Below, piece by piece: positions 1 through 8,036 of a DNA stretch of 13,389 nucleotides (position 1 is the stretch's first letter; every line of letters begins with the position of its first letter). Both the position numbers and the translations under genes were made by a program. Source of the stretch: Echinostoma caproni. Taxonomy: Eukaryota; Platyhelminthes; Trematoda; Plagiorchiida; Echinostomatidae. The stretch is from contig UZAN01039837.1 of assembly GCA_900618425.1 (NCBI GenBank), positions 94,690 through 108,078 of the forward strand. The letters are read 5' to 3'. The notes beneath the pieces were generated by a model that did no database searches, was not told where the DNA came from, and saw only the letters and a list, made by a program, of their open reading frames with translations.

Positions 1-63
1 AGATAAATGGATAGATAGGTAGATACTTAGCTAATTAGATAGATAGATAGATTGATAGATAAG

Positions 64-120
<57 letters not shown>
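1..120. repeat. GATA tetranucleotide microsatellite
   Basis: The first 65 bases are an imperfect GATA array with substitutions such as GTAGATA, TTAGATA and TTGATA. From about 66 to 120 the GATA unit repeats without error for about 14 copies, then stops abruptly at TGACGG. The array probably continues to the left of the window. Long GATA (Bkm-type) arrays are common in animal genomes and sometimes accumulate on sex chromosomes. Nothing here shows chromosomal location. Confidence 0.97.
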
Positions 121-121
121 T

Positions 122-1470
122 GACGGTGGTTGGTGAGGATACCACGACTAGGACTTAATAATACCCCTTAGGAATTGGTATCCATCATATAGCTAGACCG
201 AATGGATATTCGAGATTTACGTTTTATCGGAACTTAAATCGACAACAAATTGGCCAAATAGGATGGTCCGATTATGCAAATTAAGCCTTACTGTAATTTT
301 GCCCTGGAAGGTACAATCCAATTCATTATAAGAATCAGTTTCTACGATGTCCAATGCAACCGTGATCGAGCGGATTGGGTTCCTATAACACTGCCGACAG
401 TTGTTTTCATATCTGTAGGGCCTTTGATTAGCCGCACTTCACTTCCTGAAACTTGAACGTACCGCTATCTGATCCACAAATAAATCAGAAATTGCATATA
501 TTGGAAATCCACGTGCACAATGGAAAAAAGCGAAAACGAATTCTTCACTTAGTCTCATTTCGTAAAACAACCAATGTAATTAGAAAATCACGTTTTTCAC
601 GAAACCTCTTTTCGATTAATTATTTTGCAAATTGACCGGAAATGGACCAATTCAACAGTTGAGCGCTGCGATTGAGCATATATAATTTTACCCATTCTGT
701 GAAAGGTTGGGTATTAGAACTAATCTTGGGCATTATCACCGACAAGAGCTGGTTTTAGGTCAAAGGGGAATTTTCAGTTTGAATTTTGTTGTAACAAAGG
801 TTTCAATCAATGGTACTCACTGCCCTATTTATTCGAGCAAGTTCCTTAAATGAATCTACTACTTGTTCCATAACATTCTATAAGGACGGTTAAGTCACGT
901 ATTTTGCGGTCAGCAGCATCTAATCCACCTATAAAACATCGAATAATAGTAGTGNAGTAGTGTTTCTTCACTAGAGTGGCTTTGAAACAACTGCCGTTCC
1001 AAAATAACCCGGTGTTCCAAATGATGTTATTGTGACGGAAATACACTTCCTGGGTTCAAGTATATGAATGAGCAGCGAAAAACTACCGGGTGCGCATGCC
1101 TGACGAGCGGCAAGAACCGCGTAATCCGTCGTGTACTTCCATGGAAATTTCATCCTAATATTAATGCACTACTCATTGCGAAAATATACATGCACACATG
1201 TACATTCAACTTGTTGGAAAGTTCACCATCAGTGAACTTCGGTTCCTTTACTATCATTCATGCCATGCCATTTTTGCATATGGTGTTTTTCCAACCGTTT
1301 CCCATCTAAAATGCCAGCCGTTGTACAGGTACTTGCGTGAGTCGGTTGCAGTGCTTTATTGTCCTAATCTATTTTACACCCGTCTGAGTTCCGATCTGGT
1401 CAAGACATAACACGTGAGACCAATTTTTATCATAACCAACTCAAAGCATTGGGTCCCCTTTATACATTTC
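122..1470. other. Stretch without a recognisable gene
   Basis: I see no supported gene here. Short open frames occur on both strands, but none matches a family I know, and overlapping frames are open at about 846-1153 on the minus strand. A GC-richer patch at about 1075-1145 interrupts the AT-rich background. One base at 955 is undetermined (N), next to a short AGTAGT-type repeat. A box-B-like motif, GGTTCAAGTAT, lies near 1050, but I found no convincing box A at the usual distance, so I do not call a SINE. Confidence 0.6.
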
Positions 1471-1557
1471 ATCAATGTAGAAAGAAGACATGTGTCGTTT
1501 AATCTTATCGAGCGTTTACTTAGAACAAACAAGCATTTATATAGCACATGGGGTCAT

Positions 1558-2046
1558 TCAGTTGTTGTGATTGAACGTGCACAAGCACACAAAGATTACT
1601 AAACATAGAATTAGAAGGCCAACTTCACTAATTGCCAAGGGTTTAACATTGCGATTATGTAAAGGTGATTTGAGAGACGAATTGGAGTCAACTGTGTGTC
1701 TTTTTGTCATGACATGTTTTGCAACAGATGACCCCGTATTTCTTGTGATGGTATAATCATCAATTGTCAGTTCTGTCATCAATTTCATCCACCACCTTGA
1801 AATATGTCCCGCCATCCGTTGCGAGAGCTGGTGGTTTGTTCTGCCTATGTATGCATCACCGCAACTGCAGGGAAACTGGTTTACAGTGTGTGAGACAAAA
1901 CAGGTTTGCCAGCAATGTTTTCGTTTATCCAGGTCAATTCCACGAGAGGAAACAATGCGGTCTGAGTTGAGCAGCTGGGAATGTACGGTTTGGAGGTTGT
2001 GGTGTACATCATTGTAAATGTGGTCACCTCGGAATGCAAGCTTTAA
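1558..2046 (-). pseudogene. PLE C-terminal fragment with GIY-YIG endonuclease remnant (copy 1)
   Basis: This minus-strand frame runs 162 codons without a stop, from just after a TAA at 2047-2049 to the stop at 1558. It has no credible start and is the 5'-truncated end of a retroelement polyprotein. Residues 60-70 read CSCGDAYIGRT, the Cys-rich plus YIG signature of PLE endonucleases. R77 and H81 in LSQRMAGHISRWW sit where GIY-YIG nucleases carry their catalytic Arg and nearby His. The first half-motif is VNQ (55-57) instead of the usual V-Y, so it is degraded. Residues 1-50 (starting LKLAFRGDHIYNDV) fit the linker between the reverse transcriptase and the endonuclease. Near residue 141, ISE may hold the catalytic Glu. 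Right after it the copy lacks 76 nt present in copy 2, so the last 20 or so residues are out of frame. It is probably non-functional. In the full family the domain would nick DNA for target-primed reverse transcription. Confidence 0.85.
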
Positions 2047-2188
2047 TTAGATGATCTTTTTGCTAATGTTTGCTAATGTTAGGTTACCTTTTGGGAATGA
2101 TCTATTGTGAACGTTTATAAACATTTCTGGTTAACCATTGTTTTGTAGTGTTCTCCCCGGCAAATCCTCTTCTTCCTTTAGTAAGCCT

Positions 2189-2572
2189 GAAGAACAAATA
2201 TTTCTCGTCCGATAAAATAGGGTTCTCACAAGGCCACGTTTGAAAGGCATGGGAAAAAGCCATTCCATATCGCTTTTCGAGTCACTGGTGGCAAAACCAA
2301 TCGTGACAACAAAACACACAGTTGAACCCACTTCATCTTTCAAACCACTCTTACGTAATCGCATTGCTATACCCTTGGCAATTAGTGATGCGCTGCTTAT
2401 TCGATTACATCACCCGACCTTATGCGCACCAAAGCTTTTGATACAATCAATCCATTTACCTTGGAGTTGCCCTTCTACTTCTATGTTTAGTAATCTTTGT
2501 ATGCTTGTTCACGTTCATTCGCCACAATTAATAATCCCATGTGCTATATATATGTTTATTTGTTTTAAGTAA
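2189..2572 (+). pseudogene. PLE C-terminal fragment, degraded (copy 2)
   Basis: This plus-strand copy aligns with the minus-strand one: VTTKHTVEPTSSFKPLLRNR here corresponds to MTKRHTVDSNSSLKSPLHNR there, and both continue PLAIS(D/E). The YIGRT region survives only as IFLVR, followed by a TAA stop at 2213-2215 and then NRVLTR. The Cys-rich signature has been lost. The frame after the stop is open to 2572. It keeps the PLE C-terminal block that copy 1 deleted, including ALLIRLHHPTLCAPKLLIQS and the ending LPW. Asp replaces the expected catalytic Glu in AISD. The downstream 3' tail matches copy 1 as far as about 2634. The call rests on its similarity to copy 1 and on the family-typical IRL..P.LC..K....LPW pattern. 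It is clearly inactive. Confidence 0.75.
2389..2464 (+). other. 76-nt segment present in PLE copy 2 and missing from copy 1
   Basis: Comparing the copies, the shared ATTAGTGA is followed directly by AGTTG in copy 1. In copy 2 the same two blocks are separated by 76 nt coding for the last conserved protein block. The length is not a multiple of three, which explains the frame change at the end of copy 1. Because the segment encodes family-typical residues, a deletion in copy 1 is more likely than an insertion in copy 2. At most one base of microhomology is present at the breakpoint. Confidence 0.7.
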
Positions 2573-2793
2573 GCGCTCGAGAAGATTAGACGAAATGTTA
2601 ATATCTCGTGACATTTATCTTCTTTCTATATTGATTACCAACTCACTCCTGATTTACTCTTGGATAGAAACCTTTGAGCCTTTTGATAGTCGAGGTTTGA
2701 TCTACTAGGCAACGAGGCAGTGTTTAAAGCCCGGCGGTCCACAGAAGGCTGATTTTCAGTTTCTTGTACCATACCCCATTCAGAAGGACTCAA

Positions 2794-3056
2794 ATGTCCA
2801 AGGTACCCAATACACTTCACCGCCCAATAATCCCAGTAACAAGCAGATCAGCTGGAAGGGGTGGGTATGGTCCCTGCACCGGTTCTCAATTAGGTCAGGG
2901 TGAACTCCGTAAGTAAATTACCAATGGGCACGGATAATGATCTTTCCTTCTTTAATTTTAGTAAAAAGAGTGCCACGGGGTGGCAGTGATTGGGACTCTC
3001 ATCAGAGACAGCATGAGAAGTGTGGTCTCAGTGAAGCATTTCACGAGGTACAGTAG
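2794..3056 (+). CDS. Candidate two-exon small protein with 53-nt intron, function unknown
   Basis: An ATG at 2794 (context TCAAATG) opens 38 codons to 2908, where a strong donor CC|GTAAGTAAAT begins. A pyrimidine-rich acceptor CTTCTTTAATTTTAG ends at 2961. Splicing removes 53 nt, including an in-frame TAA, and extends the frame through exon 2 (2962-3056) to TAG, giving 69 residues. The product starts MSKVPNTLHRPIIPV and has a Gly-rich patch (GRGGYG), then a polar, charged C-terminal part including GGSDWDSHQRQHEK. I recognise no domain, signal peptide or membrane segment. Exon 2 could instead end at the donor-like GAG|GTACAG at 3048, leading to further exons. Very short introns occur in several animal lineages, including flatworm 5' introns. 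The splice sites are good but the reading frame is short, so chance remains a serious alternative. Confidence 0.2.
2909..2961 (+). other. Candidate 53-nt spliceosomal intron
   Basis: It starts GTAAGTAAATT and ends TTCTTTAATTTTAG, with a continuous pyrimidine-rich tract before the AG. It interrupts the frame described for 2794-3056 after the first base of a codon, and removing it keeps the frame open. No transcript evidence is available here. Confidence 0.25.
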
Positions 3057-3532
3057 ATAATGAGTGACCAATCACAATCCGAAACACGTAAAACTGTGTT
3101 CCGCATTCAGAGAATTTGTTGATGTTTGATTAATGGCACTTGAAAAACTGCGTTAAGCAGTAAATAAGCATTGTATGTATCAGTCGTTTAATCAACCAAC
3201 TGACGCGGTCAAATGAGAAAGCCAGTCAGGGATGAAAATGGCACAGAGGGAGAGTGTGTCGAAGATTTATTTGTACTAAACCACTCCAGTAAATTACTTT
3301 CTTACATAGATAGAGGACTCCATTCATTTTTACATTTAACACGCAAAATTATAGTAAAAGACCCCTAAAACGCAAATGAAATGATAACAGTGCTACGACA
3401 CGTGCTGTCAAAGTTACACCAGGTTTCGAACCATTCGATATACAGTTCGGGGAGGAAATGTAACTCCAGTCGTCACTTCTCAAAATCTCGTCAGTGCAGC
3501 TGATTAGTCGTCGCTTTTTCTGGCCGTGTTAG
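3057..3532. other. Stretch without a recognisable gene
   Basis: AT-rich sequence with many stop codons in all frames. I see no family resemblance, RNA gene or repeat in it. Confidence 0.6.
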
Positions 3533-3536
3533 CCAC

Positions 3537-3571
3537 CGTGGTGGTGGTATTGGTGATGATGATGGTGATCT
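3537..3571. repeat. Short GGT/GAT trinucleotide repeat
   Basis: The plus strand reads GTGGTGGTGGT and then TGATGATGATGGTGAT, a degenerate trinucleotide run. In one frame it encodes Gly and Asp runs (HRGGGIGDDDGD) within a frame open from about 3490 to the TGA at 3639-3641. It follows an acceptor-like GTGTTAG at 3532. A coding exon is possible, but a simple repeat explains the pattern equally well. Confidence 0.75.
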
Positions 3572-3770
3572 CAAATCACTTCAGTTCGGTGATAAACTAA
3601 AAAAAGTAAATCCACACTTGCTTTGCAGAAATCAAAAATGATTGATCCGTTAAAAAAGACTCAAAACTGACTGGTTGTGAGATCGTGCGCATAAACTTTG
3701 TGATCATTCCTTGAATCTACTTCTTTCCCTAATCACTTTTTTTCATATGAACTTATATTGCGCATTCAGG

Positions 3771-3800
3771 TTTTTTTTTAGCCAGTGGGATTAAACCACT
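3771..3800 (-). other. T-arm-like hairpin with adjacent A-run, possible SINE 3' remnant
   Basis: On the minus strand AGTGG and CCACT form a perfect 5-bp stem around the 7-nt loop TTTAATC. That is the geometry of a tRNA T-arm, and GGTTTAATCCC resembles RNA polymerase III box B. A run of nine A residues follows at once (3771-3779). The order T-arm, short acceptor-like sequence, A-tail would suit the end of a tRNA-derived retroposon. I could not find a matching box A or an anticodon arm, so this may be coincidence. Confidence 0.2.
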
Positions 3801-5161
3801 AAATCTGTTGAGCGATTGGTGGGTTGACCGGTAGAACCTCTGCAATGATCACGTGGTAAAAGATCTTCGCTTTGTGCACGGATGTAGCTCGTCAAATATT
3901 TAAGACATATGTTTCCCTGGGAGTCCGGTTAACATCAGTGTAGATATTTTCATTTTTTATTATTTCTCTCTCTCTGTATATGAGTGTTCTTTTGTAAAAA
4001 TGGAGCAGTATTTTGGATGGATATAATGTATAATTTAACTTCAATTTAATTTACTTTTGATTAATGAAATTATTTAATAAGTAAATTTTTCTGTTGTAAT
4101 AAACTCTCAGTGAACAATGCAAGTTATAAAAGGGAATTTATGAGTGAATATGTCGTGTTTTGAACGTTTGACCTCAATATCAGGGCATCCAGACAAAAGA
4201 ACAACTCGGTACGAATAACTGATCGTGAAAACGTGTTTCGATAAAGGTAATACAGCGTTAGGTAACTATTTTCATAATTAGCCTCCTTTTCTCATTCCGA
4301 AACGCCTCTCTATCAGAAACAAAGTTTTTATGACTTTTCAGAAAATTATAGAAAACCAAAAGATCATCAGGATTCCGGGAAAAAAATTAGAGGGAGTGGT
4401 GACGCAAGTCTCGAGTAAAACCCTAAAGATGTACAAATAGAAAGAGACAGAGAAGCAATCGTCTGACTACGAGCTAACGATTACGTGTTGAAAGCTAGGA
4501 AACAAACAGTAGCCGTGGCCTTAAAATGAACCTCATCGAAAACATGAGAAGTAGGTGATAAGGTCTTATCTCATGAGAAGTATTTTAGATAAATCGGCAA
4601 TCGGTATCAATTGCAATCAAGTGTTCCAGTTAGGAGAACAGGAACTCAAAAATTGTATAGTCGTCACTTATGGAGAGCAATAAATCACGGAAGGATATTG
4701 TCTGTGGGAAAATCTTAACTGAAGTGGACGTCCATTTAGTTGTGCATGCAGAAATGGACAACGGATTTGGATTAAAATAGTGATAAACGTGCCATGGGGA
4801 TTGGGGTTTATCCCCAACTCCCCAAACTTAAATTTTCAACAAACCGAGCTATGGCGAGGCATATTGACTTTTTGTTCAGTTCGAAAAACACATCATCCAT
4901 GTGGTGTGCCAATGACTAGAGCCTCAGGAATTTCTCAGTCAAGGCTATTTGGACGACCCAATTGTACGTTGTTTTGCGAGATGAAGCCGAATTGTGACCA
5001 TTTACAACCCAAAATTTAATCTGACCATACTGCAACATTTTGATGTATTTTGTTTTTGCGTATCAAAAAGTTGATTAACTTAATCCTCAACAAAGAGAAA
5101 ATTGAGAAACTGTGTTAAACATTCCTCAAAAGAGAACATACAGTAGAGTAGGTTGTTCTCG
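3801..5161. other. Stretch without a supported gene
   Basis: No gene is recognisable. Two plus-strand frames are worth recording. One is open from about 4281 to TAA at 4416-4418, and its last 33 codons follow an acceptor-like CTCTCTATCAG ending at 4316. Their product is charged, starting KQSFYDFSENYRKPK. The other runs to 5019 with several Cys and follows an acceptor-like TTTTTGTTCAG near 4879. Both lengths are within chance expectation. A GC hairpin at 4796-4823 is listed separately. Confidence 0.5.
4796..4823. other. GC hairpin in AT-rich DNA
   Basis: TTGGGG (4801-4806) and CCCCAA (4812-4817) form a perfect 6-bp stem around TTTAT. Flanking GGGG (4796-4799) and CCCC (4820-4823) extend it by 4 bp across a small asymmetric bulge. 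It is not followed by a T-run and does not match the histone 3' stem-loop. Function unknown. Confidence 0.4.
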
Positions 5162-6486
5162 ATGAACTTTACTATCACATATTTGCAGAACTGCCCGGAC
5201 TATTCTGGCGACCTCAGCGCACATTTGACTGATCTAAATAAACTTTTGATTATAACCATAATTCCCAGGGAGAATTTTCAGTTTTTGAAAGGTTAATTTC
5301 TTTACAGTCCGTGTTAGTGCAGAATCTGTTGTTGCTTGTTCATTTTCCATGTAAGAAGAAACAGAAAGCAATGCGCATCATAAGATTCAGGTGCTAAGTT
5401 CCCCTTCGTTCATTAAACCAAGAACAAACCTTCCCAAGAACTTTGTGAAACTACGATGGAATCCGGACTGATTAAGTTATTATAAATTTCAACAAAATAA
5501 AATTAAAATAACCATATAAAAATAAGTATTTAATTCACTTCTTGTGTGGAACAAGTTTTCCACAAAATCATTCTATTTGTCACTTCAAACAATCCGGCAT
5601 TCTGGGATCATAGGCATAATAAATTCAGCACGAATGGATTATTATCGGGCACTTCAGTATCAATCATTAGCTGAGCTTATTTTCGATCTAACCTTTATCA
5701 TCGTACAGCGAGATACACTAGATCAAACTACTCCGACCCCTCCCTAACTCGCAATACACAAAAAGTAATTCAGAATGTATAAAGTGAACAAAGACTGAGT
5801 CTATTTTGTAAGATGGGGAAGAAAGTGAACCCCTATAATCAATTTAGTGTACACAAAATTTAACTGTTTGCTTAACCTTTTTGGGACCAAAAACGCCACT
5901 GCTCTCAGGTCACTACCACATTCTTGAGTGTCTTCAACCACCCGGTTACTGAGTCTTCTACAACCCATCTCGGAAGTTGAGGGATACCTGCTATAACCAA
6001 CAACTGTGTCTCTCTTCATGTCTTGTTTCAATGTTTTGTATACGACGAAATTAAGCAGGAATGACTAAATGGGGCATCAATAAGGAACGCAACTACTATT
6101 TTCGAACAAGCTAATTATTTGGTTATATACTCTCACTAACCAGAAGTATCTGATTGCAGCGACTTCGGTAAGCTGACATATTTCTGCAGCATCTTAGCCA
6201 ACCGAGTCCAGGGCTTCTTTTGGGTGATTCGACGGTGGGTGTATTGCAATTCACGAAACTGATGCAGCGTGCAAATTGAATACAATACACCAACGATCGG
6301 GTCAAAATCCGGCCCACTGTTCACTGATACTGGTCTCTATTGAAGGTGTCAATCCTCAAAGCATGATAGAGGCTTATACTTTGAAAACGACCTGAATCAA
6401 AATTACCCTACGATGGTTTACAAAGTCATTACAAGAGGTCCCCTTAAAACGTTTTAACGATCGGTGATTCGTTACAGGGTGCTGAC
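5162..6486. other. Stretch with short unrecognised frames
   Basis: A plus-strand ATG frame of 44 codons (5162-5296) starts MNFTITYLQN and matches no family I know. It contains an acceptor-like ATATTTGCAG. Next to it, TTAATTTCTTTACAG ends at 5307 and a GTAAGA donor stands at 5351. They bracket a 43-nt piece open in one frame (product begins SVLVQNLLLL). On the minus strand, frames at 6136-6324 and 5801-6031 are open and could be joined in phase across a donor-like GTTAGTGAG near 6143 and an AAACAAG acceptor near 6022. That acceptor lacks a pyrimidine tract. None of these stands out from background. Confidence 0.45.
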
Positions 6487-6785
6487 ATGCAGTCTGTGAA
6501 CCAGATATTGTGTAGTAAGTCAGTAATAGAATCTACGAGGTTTTCACGCTCATCCATCTTGAAGAGCGGTAAAAAACATGTCCAGTCGTATTTCTCCTCC
6601 TCCTCTCAGAGATATCGCTTGATAACTCGAGCTTGTGGTCCCACAGGGATAGGGAAATGATTCATCATTTTACGCCCTGTCTGATTTTGTGGTCACCATG
6701 TTGCATTCAACAGATTAGTTTCTCTACTGCAAAGCTATTCCATCGCAGCATGAATAATTGGCAGGTATTGTGTGTGCTAAAGTAA
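6487..6785 (+). CDS. Candidate two-exon small protein or gene fragment, function unknown
   Basis: An ATG at 6487 (G at -3) opens nine codons to 6514, followed by the donor A|GTAAGTCAG. The intron (6515-6609) ends in the pyrimidine tract CTCCTCCTCCTCTCAG, the best acceptor on the plus strand. Exon 2 from 6610 is open only in the phase that exon 1 supplies and runs to TAA at 6783-6785, giving 67 residues in all. The product starts MQSVNQILCK and has a hydrophobic, Cys-containing centre (CLILWSPCCIQ). I recognise no family. Upstream the frame stays open for another 13 codons, so exon 1 could be longer. Exon 2 could also end at the donor-like TGGCAG|GTATTG (6764), which would make it an internal exon. 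Read without splicing, the same ATG gives an unrelated 57-codon Ser-rich frame ending at 6660. Confidence 0.25.
6515..6609 (+). other. Candidate 95-nt spliceosomal intron with strong splice sites
   Basis: It begins GTAAGTCAG, a near-consensus donor, and ends with an unbroken pyrimidine run TTTCTCCTCCTCCTCTCAG. Both ends are among the strongest splice-like signals in the window and lie 95 nt apart on the same strand, a realistic intron size. It is used in the model for 6487-6785. Confidence 0.35.
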
Positions 6786-7009
6786 TGCACTAGAAAAAGA
6801 GAAAGGAAAAATGAGCTAAATTTTATGAACAAGCTGAAGTTTCGGATACGATGAGAGAGCATTTTTACTGATAAGTTGTATCGTGTAGAACAGTGAAGTG
6901 GAAGGAACTGTCTACTTAAAACAGCCTGTAACTTTGTCGTAACAATCCGCATAAGATCCACATATATGAAATGATGACCTATTTTCAAGGCTACTGAATC
7001 GACATCCAT
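6707..7009 (-). CDS. 100-codon ATG frame with one hydrophobic segment, probably chance
   Basis: A minus-strand ATG at 7009 gives 100 codons ending at 6707. The N-terminal half is mixed (MDVDSVALKIGHHF). Residues about 55-75 are hydrophobic (FIKFSSFFLSLFLVHYF) and could span a membrane. The hydrophobic run is encoded by a pyrimidine tract ending in CTAG at 6790, itself an excellent minus-strand splice acceptor. That suggests intron end rather than coding sequence. The frame overlaps the plus-strand candidate exon 6610-6785. No family was recognised. Confidence 0.1.
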   Translation of the reverse strand: MDVDSVALKIGHHFIYVDLMRIVTTKLQAVLSRQFLPLHCSTRYNLSVKMLSHRIRNFSLFIKFSSFFLSLFLVHYFSTHNTCQLFMLRWNSFAVEKLIC

Positions 7010-7095
7010 TTGTTTTTCATTACACTGATGCTTACTTCGTGCATAGAAACGATTTTACGTGAGTGAGACCGGAATTTTCATATTTTCTTTAACAG

Positions 7096-7218
7096 GCCCC
7101 TCCGACTGGGGAACAAAACTCCTCTAACAGTTCTTATTTCACTTATGTAGCAACAGTACTTGGTAGATTGATAGTAGGCATCCAGGCGTTTCACGTTCTC
7201 GTCAGATATTTTCGCCAG
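7096..7218 (+). CDS. Candidate internal exon encoding a membrane-like segment
   Basis: A strong acceptor TTTTCTTTAACAG ends at 7095 and a donor CAG|GTACC starts at 7219. The 123 nt between them equal 41 codons and are open in one frame only; the other two close within about 20 codons. The exon would be phase 0 at both ends, so it could be skipped without changing the frame. The peptide begins APPTGEQNSSNSSYF, with two Asn-X-Ser glycosylation-type sites. It continues YVATVLGRLIVGIQAF and then VLVRYFRQ, resembling a short extracellular loop leading into a membrane helix with a basic inner end. I cannot name the family. A real exon of a large gene is plausible, and nearby candidate exons at 6610-6764 could belong to it. 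Without transcripts, chance cannot be excluded. Confidence 0.3.
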
Positions 7219-8036
7219 GTACCATTTTTTTAATTATCTAATTATGAAATCAGCGTTTTATAAAATTATCTTTATATAGTCCAACTTATTAGATAAATAG
7301 AGATGTTCGTAGATTGTCCCCTCTCTTTTGATACTTACTTCTTAAATATTGTTAAAACAAATAGTTTGAAATAAGAATGTGTAACCCATTCAGAGAAATT
7401 GAGTGAAAGAATAGATGAGTGTAACTTTCGCATGTGCTAGTATGTAAAACTGAACATGATGGCATGATTATTGTGTACTACAAACAAATCTGCAATCAAA
7501 TGCTAGAATCACATTCATTCCATGCAACACAAAACGGCTATGTCACCTTGAACACCTCATTCGCATGAGCATCTATGGATAGAGCAATGTAAACATCACA
7601 CTACTAGAGGTAAAGCTCGAATAGAACGCTCTTTAGCTGCATGTAGTGGTTAGAAGGTGATAAATAATACGGTCCCTGATGAAGCCGCAGGCACATACAA
7701 AATATTTTCCTTTAATTCTAACCTTCAAATTGAAGAACAGTAGATGATCTACTCTTCAATTAATCATGTCAACAATCAGAGGAGGTAGGTGAGATGATTT
7801 GCCTTAAACATTTATTCAACTTATTCTTGCACCTGAATGTGGTTTCCTAACAAAAAGGTATGAATGCTTATCATTCAGTCTGATCATCATCAGTAAACCG
7901 ATGTAGACACGACCGGCTTCAAATTCGCCATTTTTTTCAATTTATCTGATGAGTTTCTAACCGGAATTTGCCTAAAGTCCAATAGATTTGGATGTATGAC
8001 CACATCATTTCATCGCACAGTGAATGCTATGAAATC
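7219..8036. other. Stretch without a recognisable gene
   Basis: AT-rich, with stops in all frames and no family resemblance. It would be intronic if the 7096-7218 exon is real. A minus-strand donor-like GTAAGTATC lies near 7338 without a convincing exon. Confidence 0.55.

Larger units (their letters stand above)
1471..2634. mobile_element. Inverted pair of 5'-truncated Penelope-like element copies
   Basis: Two copies of the 3' end of one retroelement lie in opposite orientation with their truncated 5' ends facing each other. The left copy is on the minus strand (about 1471-2046) and the right copy on the plus strand (about 2180-2634). Homology is visible in the DNA. Both contain ACCCTTGGCAATTAGTGA and, later, CTATGTTTAGTAATCTTTG. 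It continues past both stop codons through CCCATGTGCTATATA into a shared AT-rich 3' untranslated tail that ends near 1471 on the left and 2634 on the right. Both encode the C-terminal endonuclease region typical of Penelope-like elements. The reverse transcriptase domain is missing from both, so the element cannot move on its own. Inverted and 5'-truncated arrangements are known for this element class. About 134 nt of unexplained sequence separates the two copies. Confidence 0.8.

Noticed and set aside
1050..1065. Box-B-like GGTTCAAGTAT on the plus strand
   Set aside because: No box A at the normal spacing and no tRNA-like arms around it.
846..1153. Overlapping minus-strand frames across the N base
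   Set aside because: No family resemblance, two registers open at once, and one frame runs through an undetermined base. They could be a frameshifted relic but nothing supports it.
1571..1756. Plus-strand open frame of 61 codons
   Set aside because: It is the antisense shadow of the PLE fragment on the minus strand.
2131..2364. Minus-strand open frame of 77 codons
   Set aside because: Antisense shadow of PLE copy 2; the homology is on the plus strand.
2635..2820. Minus-strand frame of 61 codons (MKCIGYLGHLSPSEWG...)
   Set aside because: It overlaps the start of the plus-strand candidate 2794-3056, has no recognisable domain and no supporting splice sites.
5801..6324. Minus-strand pair of frames joined across a possible intron
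   Set aside because: The donor GTTAGTGAG is acceptable but the acceptor lacks a pyrimidine tract, and the upstream frame has an equally long rival in another register.
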